This document shows, one piece after another, positions 7,314 to 14,587 of a stretch of DNA of 36,913 nt. The stretch is from Clostridiales bacterium. Lineage in GTDB: Bacteria > Bacillota > Clostridia > Christensenellales > Aristaeellaceae. The DNA is taken from positions 1-36,913 of the forward strand of contig JAFGGL010000022.1 in the NCBI GenBank assembly GCA_016930575.1, written 5' to 3'. Made by a program: the position numbers and the translations under genes. The notes beneath the pieces were generated by a model that saw only the letters and a list, made by a program, of their open reading frames with translations, had not been told where the DNA came from and searched no databases. How positions within the stretch are numbered: the stretch's first letter is position 1; each line of letters starts with the position of its first letter.

Positions 7314-8414
7314 CTATACTTTCTTCAAATATGACGTAATGAAGCCGGAGATGTTGCCGTCCATCACGCCGTCCACGCCGCCGACCTCGTACCCCGTACG
7401 GTGGTCCTTCACCATCGTATAGGGCTGGAACACATAGCTTCGGATCTGGCTGCCCCACTCGATCTTCTTGAGTTCGCCCTTGATGCCGGCCATCTCCTCT
7501 TCCTTCTCGCGCATGCGCTGTTCCAGCAGGCGGCCTTTGAGGATGCGCAGGCAGACCTCGCGGTTCTGCATCTGGGAGCGCTCGTTCTGGCACTGCGCCA
7601 CGATGCCGGTGGGGATGTGCGTCATGCGCACGGCTGAGTCGGTACGGTTGACGTGCTGGCCGCCCGCGCCGCCTGAACGGTAAGTATCCACGCGGACTTC
7701 CTCCATGTCCACCTCGAATGCGTCGTCCTCGGGCAGGATAGGCGCGACGTCCAGCGAGGCGAAGGAGGTATGGCGCCGGGCGTTGGAATCAAACGGGCTG
7801 ATGCGCACCAGCCGGTGCACGCCGCGCTCGGAGCGCAGGTAGCCGTAGGCGTTTTCGCCCTCCACCTCAAAGGTGACGGACTTGATGCCCGCCTCGTCGC
7901 CGTCCAGAAAATCGTTGACCGTGACCTTGAACCCCATGCGCTCGCAGTAACGCGTGTACATGCGGTAGAGCATCTGCGTCCAATCCTGCGCCTCGGTGCC
8001 GCCCGCGCCCGCGTGCAGGCTCAATATGCAATCGCAGCGGTCGTACTCGCCGCGCATCAGCGTCTCCAGCTCCAGCGCGTCGGCTTCCCCGGTAAGCGCG
8101 GCAAGCTCGGTTTCGCACTCGGCGGCGATCTCCGTATCCGCTTCCTCGGACAGCAGCGCAAGCATCGCGTCCACGTCGTCCATGCGGGCGGTGAGATCGC
8201 CGATGCGTTTTTTCATTTCTTCGATCCGGCTGACGCGCCTGTTCACCTGCGTGGAACGCTCCAGATCGTTCCAGAATTCGGGCGCGTTCATCTCTTCCTT
8301 CAGCTCGTTAAGTTCTTCCTCAAGCTTCGGTAACTGCAGCGCGTCGCAGGATTTGTCCACGCTCTCGCGCAACGCGTCAAGCGACTGCCGAAAGCCCTCC
8401 AAGTCGATCATCAA
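7314..8414 (-). CDS. prfB: Peptide chain release factor 2
   Basis: RF2 recognises UGA and UAA stop codons and hydrolyses peptidyl-tRNA on the ribosome. The protein has 366 residues. The catalytic GGQ lies at 251-253 (SGGAGGQHVNRT), and the codon-recognition SPF tripeptide is visible in VRISPFDSNARRH, which separates RF2 from RF1. In many bacteria prfB has a programmed +1 frameshift at a CUU-UGA about 25 codons in. Here the reading frame is continuous through that region (ALQLPKLEEELNELK), so this autoregulatory device is absent. The ATG at 8414 follows AGGAG; ATG 8411 is a possible second start. The GNAT gene ends 7 bp upstream. Confidence 0.97.
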   Translation of the reverse strand: MMIDLEGFRQSLDALRESVDKSCDALQLPKLEEELNELKEEMNAPEFWNDLERSTQVNRRVSRIEEMKKRIGDLTARMDDVDAMLALLSEEADTEIAAECETELAALTGEADALELETLMRGEYDRCDCILSLHAGAGGTEAQDWTQMLYRMYTRYCERMGFKVTVNDFLDGDEAGIKSVTFEVEGENAYGYLRSERGVHRLVRISPFDSNARRHTSFASLDVAPILPEDDAFEVDMEEVRVDTYRSGGAGGQHVNRTDSAVRMTHIPTGIVAQCQNERSQMQNREVCLRILKGRLLEQRMREKEEEMAGIKGELKKIEWGSQIRSYVFQPYTMVKDHRTGYEVGGVDGVMDGNISGFITSYLKKV

Positions 8415-8421
8415 AAAACTC

Positions 8422-8886
8422 CTATGTGTCTATTCTCACAAGCGTTGTATCCAGTGTCGCGCCTCTGAACGTCAAATCCGTGCGGTCTTCAAAGCCCAAT
8501 TGCTCCCAAAACGCGTTGCCGGGTTCGTTTTGCTTCTTCACTACGAGCCACGCCTTGGTGACGCCCTCTTTGCGAAGCGCGGCGGCCGCCGCTTCCCACA
8601 GCGCCTTGCCCACGCCGCGCCGCCGCAGGCTTTCCTTCACAGCGGTGTGGTGGACCATCCCGCGCCGCCCGTCGTGCCCGCACAGGATGACGCCGACGAT
8701 CTCCTGCCCGTCCTCTGCCACAAAGCACATGGACGAATTCCGCTTCAGATACTTCGCGATCCCCTCCCGGGTATCATCGATCGAGTTCAGCCCCATCCCC
8801 GGCGTGGAAATCCACAGGTCGTATACCTGTTCATAGTCCTCTATATCCATCAGCCGGATCGTGATGCCCTGTAAGGACTGCTCCAT
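8422..8886 (-). CDS. GNAT family N-acetyltransferase
   Basis: The protein has 154 residues and one GNAT fold. Motif A, the acetyl-CoA pyrophosphate-binding loop, reads LRRRGVGKALW (Q/RxxGxG/A type), followed by a motif B region (NEPGNAFWEQLGFEDRT). The substrate is not predictable. A longer frame opens at 8907, but only the ATG at 8886 has a good ribosome site (GAGGGA, four bases upstream), so 8886 is chosen. It lies directly before prfB with a 7-bp gap and is probably co-transcribed with it. Its upstream gap to secA contains the hairpin repeat at 8932-9063. Confidence 0.85.
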   Translation of the reverse strand: MEQSLQGITIRLMDIEDYEQVYDLWISTPGMGLNSIDDTREGIAKYLKRNSSMCFVAEDGQEIVGVILCGHDGRRGMVHHTAVKESLRRRGVGKALWEAAAAALRKEGVTKAWLVVKKQNEPGNAFWEQLGFEDRTDLTFRGATLDTTLVRIDT

Positions 8887-8931
8887 ACGTTCCCTCGCAT
8901 CCAACAAATATCAATATGTAAGAATTCGGCC

Positions 8932-9063
8932 GTCTGCTGGCTTAGAAGGGTTGAGTTGCGAGGAAGCGAGGGTGGCAGGGGGCGGAGTTTACACAATTCG
9001 TAAATGACGCCCCCTGCCAGCCCGAAGCTGACAAAGCAAATCGGCCCTTATCAGCCAGCAGTC
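8932..9063. repeat. Hairpin repeat, family 1, copy A
   Basis: An imperfect palindrome of about 130 nt fills the secA-GNAT gap. Its arms are about 8932-8990 and 9000-9063, with a loop near ACACAATT. The right arm includes the secA stop codon and last codons. The core (about 8952-9042) is roughly three quarters identical by eye to copy B at 19490-19610. Shared motifs include AGGAAGC-AGGGTGGCA and CCCGAAGCTGACAA, which face each other across the stem. There is no T-run. It may be a mobile hairpin or a structured RNA. Confidence 0.7.
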
Positions 9064-11792
9064 TTTCCGCAGCAGTGCTTGTACTTTTTGCCGGAGCCAC
9101 AGGGGCACGGCTGGTTGCGGCCGACCGCCCCGGGCTTTTTCATATCGGTGGGCGCGCCGCCCTGCTTGGGTTTGGCGCCCTCGGCGACGCGGTTTTTGCC
9201 CGCGAAGCCCTCCTGCAGCTTGCCGGCGTCCACGGCCTTGCGGCGTTCGGGCAGGCGCGCCACGCGGCTTTGGTACAGCCTGCGCAGGGCGTCCTCGCGA
9301 ATCAGGAACACCATGTCGTTGAACATGTCGTAGCTTTCCATCTTGTATTCCTGCACGGGATCGCGCTGGCCGTACGCCCTGAGGCCGATGCCGTTGCGCA
9401 GGTCGTCCATCGCGTCGATATGGTCCATCCAGTGGCGGTCGATGGCGTTCAATAACACGACGCGCTCAAACTCGCGCATGTCGATGCCAAGCTCCGTGAG
9501 CATTTTTTCGCGCTCCCGGTAAAACGCCTCGGCGTCCTGCTTGAGCAGCTCGGTAAACTCTTCGGCCTCGTCCGCGGTCTCCAGAAAATCCTTGTGCTTC
9601 ATCATATCGCCGGGTTTCAGGCAGAGTTTTTCCAGGTATTCCGTCGCGTCGTCGATGCTCCAGTCGAAGCTCCCGTCGCCGGTGAAGTTGCGCTCGGCGG
9701 TGGCGTCGATCATGTTGTGAATCATCCCGATCACGGTTTCCCGCATATTGTCGCCTTTTAAAATATCGCGGCGCTGGGAGTAGATCAGCTCGCGCTGCTT
9801 GTTCATGACATCGTCAAACTGCAAAACGCTTTTTCTGATGTCGAAGTTGCGGCTTTCGATGCGCTTCTGCGCGTTTTCGATCTGCTTGGTGAGGATGCCG
9901 GCTTCCAGCGGTTCGTCGTCCCTGAGGCCCAGGCGCTCGACCATCGGAGCGATGCGCTCCGAACCGAACAGGCGCATGACGTCGTCCCCAAGCGAGATAA
10001 AGAACTGCGACGACCCCGGGTCGCCTTGGCGGCCGGAGCGGCCGCGAAGCTGGTTGTCGATGCGGCGGCTTTCGTGCCGCTCGGTGCCGATGATGTGCAG
10101 CCCGCCCAGCGCGACCACGCGCTCGTGCTCGGTGTCGGTTTCCTTCTTGAAGTTCCGGTAGTATTCCTGGTAGGTCCTGCGCGCGGCGCGCACCTCTTGG
10201 GATACGTCCTCGTTGTGGCCGATAGCCTCCATAATCAGCTCTTCAGCCAAACCGTCCTGGCGCATCCTGCGGCGGGCCAGAAAGTCCGGGTTGCCGCCCA
10301 GCAATATATCCGTGCCGCGGCCGGCCATGTTGGTGGCGATGGTCACAGCGCCCACTGAGCCCGCCTGCGCCACGATCTCGGCTTCCTTCTGGTGGTTCTT
10401 GGCGTTCAAAACCTCATGCTGGATGCCGTGGCGCTCGATGAGCTTGGACACAAGCTCGGAGGTCTCCACGTTCACGGTGCCGACCAGGATGGGCTGCCCC
10501 GACTGGTGGCGCGTGATGATCTCTTTGGTAACGGAGAGGAATTTCGCCTTCTGGTTTTTATACACGACGTCGTTCATGTCGTCGCGGATCATCGGCATGT
10601 TGGTGGGGACCTGTACGACATCCAGGTTGTAGATGCCCTGGAATTCCTCTTCCTCGGTCTTGGCCGTGCCTGTCATGCCGGAGATCTTTTTGTACATGCG
10701 GAAATAGTTCTGGAAGGTGATGGTGGCGAGGGTCTTACTTTCGCGGTTGACCTTCACGCGCTCCTTGGCCTCGATGGCCTGGTGCAGCCCGTCGGAGTAG
10801 CGCCGCCCGATCATCAGCCGGCCGGTGAACTCGTCCACGATGATCGCCTCGCCATCCTGTACGACGTAATCTACGTCGCGCTTCATCATGGCGTGCGCTT
10901 TCATGGCGTTCAAAATGTAATGGTAAAGATCGGCGTTGTCCAGGTCGGCGATGTTTTCCACGCCGAAGGCCTTCTGCGCCTTTTCGACGCCCTGCTCGGT
11001 GAGGGAGACGGCCTTTTCCTTCTCGGCGATGGTGTAATCGTCCTCAACCTTCAGGTGGCTGACGAATCGGTCGGCTTTTTCGTACATATCGGTGGATTCG
11101 TCGCCCTGGCCGGAGATGATCAGCGGGGTTCGCGCCTCGTCGATCAAAATCGAGTCGACCTCGTCCACGATGGCGAACGCGTGCCCGCGCTGCACCATTT
11201 CCCTTTCGCGGATCACCATATTGTCACGCAGGTAGTCAAAACCCATCTCGTTGTTGGTGCCGTAGGTCACGTCGCAGGCATAGGCGGCGCGGCGCTGGGC
11301 GTTATCCAGCCCGTGAACGATCACGCCCACCGACATGCCCATGAAGCGGAAGATGTTGCCCATCCACTCGCCCTGGAATTTTGCCAGGTAGTCGTTGACG
11401 GTCACGATGTGCACGCCGTTGCCCATAAGCCCGTTCAGGTACGCGGGCAGGGTGGCGGTATGGGTTTTGCCCTCGCCGGTTTTCATCTCGGCGATGCGCC
11501 CCTGGTGCAGGCAGACCGCGCCTAAAACCTGTACGGGGAACAGGCGCTTCTCATCCACGCGCCAAACGGCCTCGCGGAAGGCGGCGAAGGCGTCTGGCAG
11601 GAGTTCGTCCAGGGTCTTTCCCTCGGCCAACTGCGCCTTGAACGCATCGGTCTTTTTACGCAGCGCGCCGTCCGAGAGCGCGGAATATTCCTCTTCTTTC
11701 GCAAGTACCTGGTCGGCGATCTTCTGAAGCTTCTTTAGCTCGGCTTCGTTGGATTGCCCCAGCATCTTTTTCAGCATATCGGTAAACGCCAA
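9051..11792 (-). CDS. secA: Preprotein translocase ATPase SecA
   Basis: SecA is the ATP-driven motor that pushes preproteins through SecYEG at the membrane. The protein has 913 residues, a full-length size. Walker A is at 101-110 (AEMKTGEGKT), the DEAD-type Walker B reads VDEVDSILIDEARTPL, and the second nucleotide-binding domain has VGTVNVETSE and NMAGRGTDI. The C-terminus ends in the zinc-binding SecB/ribosome-contact motif CPCGSGKKYKHCC. The start is a TTG at 11792 with AAGGAAG about ten bases upstream; no better ATG exists nearby. A strong promoter lies about 65 bp upstream. The last codons fold into the hairpin repeat at 8932-9063. Confidence 0.97.
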   Translation of the reverse strand: MAFTDMLKKMLGQSNEAELKKLQKIADQVLAKEEEYSALSDGALRKKTDAFKAQLAEGKTLDELLPDAFAAFREAVWRVDEKRLFPVQVLGAVCLHQGRIAEMKTGEGKTHTATLPAYLNGLMGNGVHIVTVNDYLAKFQGEWMGNIFRFMGMSVGVIVHGLDNAQRRAAYACDVTYGTNNEMGFDYLRDNMVIREREMVQRGHAFAIVDEVDSILIDEARTPLIISGQGDESTDMYEKADRFVSHLKVEDDYTIAEKEKAVSLTEQGVEKAQKAFGVENIADLDNADLYHYILNAMKAHAMMKRDVDYVVQDGEAIIVDEFTGRLMIGRRYSDGLHQAIEAKERVKVNRESKTLATITFQNYFRMYKKISGMTGTAKTEEEEFQGIYNLDVVQVPTNMPMIRDDMNDVVYKNQKAKFLSVTKEIITRHQSGQPILVGTVNVETSELVSKLIERHGIQHEVLNAKNHQKEAEIVAQAGSVGAVTIATNMAGRGTDILLGGNPDFLARRRMRQDGLAEELIMEAIGHNEDVSQEVRAARRTYQEYYRNFKKETDTEHERVVALGGLHIIGTERHESRRIDNQLRGRSGRQGDPGSSQFFISLGDDVMRLFGSERIAPMVERLGLRDDEPLEAGILTKQIENAQKRIESRNFDIRKSVLQFDDVMNKQRELIYSQRRDILKGDNMRETVIGMIHNMIDATAERNFTGDGSFDWSIDDATEYLEKLCLKPGDMMKHKDFLETADEAEEFTELLKQDAEAFYREREKMLTELGIDMREFERVVLLNAIDRHWMDHIDAMDDLRNGIGLRAYGQRDPVQEYKMESYDMFNDMVFLIREDALRRLYQSRVARLPERRKAVDAGKLQEGFAGKNRVAEGAKPKQGGAPTDMKKPGAVGRNQPCPCGSGKKYKHCCGKTAG

Positions 11793-11853
11793 TGGTTTGT
11801 CTTCCTTTCAAGCGGAATATGCGATCGATCAAGTGATTTGTATGCCATTTGGA

Positions 11854-11883
11854 ATTATACCATGTTTCAAGATACGATGACAA
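11854..11883 (-). promoter_or_regulatory. Promoter of secA (extended -10)
   Basis: On the minus strand, TTGTCA (11883-11878), an 18-bp spacer ending in TGG, and TATAAT (11859-11854). The TG one base before the -10 makes it an extended -10 promoter. It lies about 62 bp before the secA start. Confidence 0.8.
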
Positions 11884-11925
11884 CAAGCCGCTGGAGTAGG
11901 CGCGGGATTTTACGGTTTCGCCATG

Positions 11926-11954
11926 TTGACTTTTGTGTAGGAATCATCCATACT
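11926..11954 (+). promoter_or_regulatory. Promoter of the polysaccharide deacetylase gene
   Basis: TTGACT (11926-11931), a 17-bp spacer and CATACT (11949-11954). It lies about 38 bp upstream of the preferred TTG start at 11992. Together with the secA promoter it makes this 200-bp gap a divergent promoter region. Confidence 0.6.
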
Positions 11955-11991
11955 GGTTTCGCATATCATATTGATACAGGATCGTGATTTT

Positions 11992-13344
11992 TTGCATCGC
12001 TTACGCCGCATCATTCTGCTCGTGCTCGCCGCGCTGCTGCTGACGCCCGCGGCGTACGCCGAACCGTACGAGCACCCCTACCCCGACGAACTGCAAATCA
12101 GCGTGAAAACCGAAACCTGGCCTTCAGAATCGCACGGGGATGTTTCGGTGGATATTCCTGTCACGATACTGGATCGCGTGAACGCCCGCCTCCGGGACGC
12201 GGCGTCCGCGCTTTTTTCGCAAGCCGACGCCCATACGGACTGCCGTATCGATATAACGGCGGCCTACCGCGTTTCCGGCACGGCATGGGCGGGCTTCCTG
12301 CTCGCCGGCCGCGCCGTGCTGCCGGGTTATACGCAAGGTGACGATATCATCCCCGAAAAAACCGCAGCCCTGTACTACGACGTACAGGCTTACAATATGG
12401 TTACGGGCGCACGCCTGACGCTGTACGACGTGTTCGCGGAAGACAGCGAGGCCTGGGCGCTGATCCGGGACGCAGCGCGGACGACGCTGTACGGCTATTA
12501 TCCCGGCGAGGAGCGCGACGAAGCGGCGCTTGAGGAGATGATATCCGTCCGCGCGCTGTGGGACTGCCCGTTCCTGCCGAGCGCGGGGCGGCTTCTGGTG
12601 CCTTTCCGCTTACAGACCATCCTGCCGGACCATCCGCAGATCGCGTATTTGATTCTGCCCTATCCCGATTACCGGCCGCTGATGCTCCCGCAGGCACAGG
12701 CGCAGACCGATAATTCCTCGCGCCCGATGATCATATTGACCTTTGACGACGGGCCGACGGACAGCTATACGCCGGTTATACTCGGCGAGCTCGCGCATTA
12801 CGGCGCGTCCGCCACGTTTTTCTGCCTGGGCAAGTCGGTGATCAAGTATCCCGATATGGTGCGGCGGGAGGCGGACTTCGGCCATACTGTCGCGGCGCAT
12901 TCCATGACGCACGAAAACCCGTGGGAGCAGCCCAAGGATGAAATGCTGGCCGAATACGACACGCAAAAGCAGCTTTACCAGGATGTGATGGGTTTCCCCG
13001 TCACGCTCTTCCGCCCGCCGGGCGGCGACCTGAAAACCTACGTCACCCGCCAGATCGGCTGGCCGCTGATCCGCTGGAACAAGTCCGGCAGCGACACGGG
13101 GGACATCGGGGCAAGCGAGGTCGCCAGCCGCGTGATCAGGAACGCGGAAAACGGGGATATCGTGCTGGTCCACGACATCCGGAAGAAAACCGCCGACGCC
13201 GTGCCGATGATACTGGAAGCGCTCACCGAGCGCGGATTTATGTTCGCGACGGTGGACGAAATGCTCTATCTCAACGGCGTCGTCCCGAAGCCCAACGTTT
13301 CGTACTACGACGGCTTCGGCGTGAAAACCTATCCGAAACAGTAA
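11992..13344 (+). CDS. Exported polysaccharide deacetylase, PdaC-like
   Basis: The protein has 450 residues from the TTG at 11992. That start has AGGA about ten bases upstream and gives a clean signal peptide (MHRLRRIILLVLAALLLTPA, cleaved near AYA-EP). The frame opens 21 bases earlier at another TTG without a ribosome site. Residues about 30-240 look like the DUF3298/RsiV-type domain of Bacillus PdaC. Residues about 245-430 are a NodB deacetylase: catalytic T-F-D252-D253-G-P, metal ligands H303 and H307 in HSMTH, FRPPGGD, and a late LVHD. It should remove N- or O-acetyl groups from peptidoglycan or another wall glycan outside the cell, raising lysozyme resistance. It is a single-gene unit with its own promoter and terminator. 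Confidence 0.9.
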   Translation: MHRLRRIILLVLAALLLTPAAYAEPYEHPYPDELQISVKTETWPSESHGDVSVDIPVTILDRVNARLRDAASALFSQADAHTDCRIDITAAYRVSGTAWAGFLLAGRAVLPGYTQGDDIIPEKTAALYYDVQAYNMVTGARLTLYDVFAEDSEAWALIRDAARTTLYGYYPGEERDEAALEEMISVRALWDCPFLPSAGRLLVPFRLQTILPDHPQIAYLILPYPDYRPLMLPQAQAQTDNSSRPMIILTFDDGPTDSYTPVILGELAHYGASATFFCLGKSVIKYPDMVRREADFGHTVAAHSMTHENPWEQPKDEMLAEYDTQKQLYQDVMGFPVTLFRPPGGDLKTYVTRQIGWPLIRWNKSGSDTGDIGASEVASRVIRNAENGDIVLVHDIRKKTADAVPMILEALTERGFMFATVDEMLYLNGVVPKPNVSYYDGFGVKTYPKQ

Positions 13345-13360
13345 GCTAAAAGGTTGTTAT

Positions 13361-13390
13361 AACGGGCGGCATACATATGCCGCCCGTTTT
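13361..13390 (+). terminator. Terminator after the deacetylase gene
   Basis: A 13-bp GC-rich stem (13361-13373 with 13376-13388), ACGGGCGGCATA against its complement, closes on a CA loop and runs into TTTT. It lies 17 bp after the stop codon. Confidence 0.88.
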
Positions 13391-13521
13391 CTTGCGTTCG
13401 ATTTTCTTTCACGGTCAATTTACGTATCGATCAAAACTCCATCAAAGTTTGTCCATATTTTATTGCTACACTGGGGATACGGTAACTACCCCCTAAAAGC
13501 TTGATGCGAGGTGAAACGAAC

Positions 13522-14214
13522 ATGAAAAAGACCCTATCTGTTCTGCTGGCGCTGGTGCTGGTGATCTCCGCGATCGGTCTCGCGGCGGCAGAGAGCACGG
13601 AAACCGCCGAGGACGCCGTGACGGCGGACGACGGAACCGAAGCGACGGTCTATACCCTAAACGAAATGCTGACCCGGGCGATGGCCGACGCGTACTTAAG
13701 GCAGGCAGCCTACGCCGCCTATGCCGAAGCGTTCCCAGACAGCCGCAGCATTGCGGGCATCGATATGGACACACAGATCGTGCTGCTGGAGATGCTGCTC
13801 AAAGCCAACGGCGCAGCCCTTCCGGCAAGCGTCGCCGATGTAAGCGTTCCCGAAACCAAGGCCGAAGCCTACGCGGCGATCGCGGAAGCCGAAAGCAGCG
13901 CCGTGACGATGTACAAATCCTTCCTGCGACAGGAAGACCTGGCGGCGGACGCCAGGATCATCTTCCAGTCTGTATTCAGGATTGTCAGGAGCAATGCGTT
14001 GGCATTCAGGGAAAAGGCACAGGCCGCCGACCGGGCGGAGAAACTGCAGGAACTCAGGGAAAACGAGAATGCCCAGGTCTATGTGATCAGCGGCGGGCGC
14101 AATGGCAGACAGGTGATCTACGTGATCACCAGCGAAGGAACGGCCAACGATGAAGACGCGGCAACCGAAACAGACACGACCGACACGACCACAGAGGACA
14201 GCGCGGGCGACTGA
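13522..14214 (+). CDS. Secreted DUF2202-type ferritin-like protein
   Basis: The protein has 230 residues from the ATG at 13522, which has GAGGTG eight bases upstream; the frame opens 21 bases earlier without one. The first 23 residues form a signal peptide (MKKTLSVLLALVLVISAIGL, AAA). The core, about 45-175, is all-helical and matches the DUF2202 pattern as I know it: LNEMLTRAMADAYLRQAAYAAY in one helix, then VPETKAEAYAAIAEAESSA and VFRIVRSNALAF. In metal-binding relatives Glu and His residues line the helices. Here the expected E-YLA and EETH positions are partly replaced (ADAYL, MDTQI), so metal binding is doubtful. The acidic, Thr-rich tail (about 200-230) may be a wall-spanning spacer. 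Its function is unknown. Confidence 0.7.
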   Translation: MKKTLSVLLALVLVISAIGLAAAESTETAEDAVTADDGTEATVYTLNEMLTRAMADAYLRQAAYAAYAEAFPDSRSIAGIDMDTQIVLLEMLLKANGAALPASVADVSVPETKAEAYAAIAEAESSAVTMYKSFLRQEDLAADARIIFQSVFRIVRSNALAFREKAQAADRAEKLQELRENENAQVYVISGGRNGRQVIYVITSEGTANDEDAATETDTTDTTTEDSAGD

Positions 14215-14237
14215 CCTCGTGGGCTTTCCTCCAAACT

Positions 14238-14271
14238 TCAAGCAAGTGGAATCGCCGCTTGCTTGATTTTT
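14238..14271 (+). terminator. Terminator after the DUF2202 gene
   Basis: A stem of 9 perfect pairs (TCAAGCAAG with CTTGCTTGA), extendable to 12 with a G-U pair, ends in TTTTT. It lies 24 bp after the stop. The rest of the 373-bp gap to 14588 holds a small palindrome near 14350-14366, the repeat at 14393-14510 and a promoter. Confidence 0.82.
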
Positions 14272-14392
14272 GCACCTTGCCTTTGTTCGCTTTGCTCGCG
14301 TTCAGGTTTCGGCGTAAGGAAGCCTTGCTGCGCAAATTCCTGAATCCACAGCGTAATTCGCTGGTTACATATAAAAGCAGGTTGAACCCACC

Positions 14393-14510
14393 CGGTTTGA
14401 TTGCCGCGGGCTTCGCTCCCGTTTGCCCGATCCGCCAAACCTCCCATTCATAGCTCGCTTTCGGCTTTGCCGAAGCCGCACACAGGCGGCACGCTCGCTA
14501 TCAATGCCCC
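14393..14510 (+). repeat. Dispersed 118-bp element, family 2, copy C
   Basis: This 118-bp block matches 20569-20686 end to end without a gap in length. About two thirds of bases are identical by eye, with clear islands at ATTG-CGC-GGCT, AAACCTCCCA, CACACAGG and GCCCC. The same element occurs inverted at 20762-20878. It contains local hairpins (TTTCGGCTTTGCCGAA). It lies between a terminator and a promoter and shows no coding signal that I trust. Confidence 0.68.
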
Positions 14511-14525
14511 CGCTGCTCCCCCGTC

Positions 14526-14554
14526 TTGTGTTCATCCCGCGCATCCGATATAAT
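14526..14554 (+). promoter_or_regulatory. Promoter of the flippase gene
   Basis: TTGTGT (14526-14531), a 17-bp spacer and a perfect TATAAT (14549-14554), 34 bp upstream of the ATG. It begins 15 bp after the end of the family 2 repeat. Confidence 0.72.
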
Positions 14555-14587
14555 ACAGGCAGATTACAGAAAGCATGAGGTGCGCCG

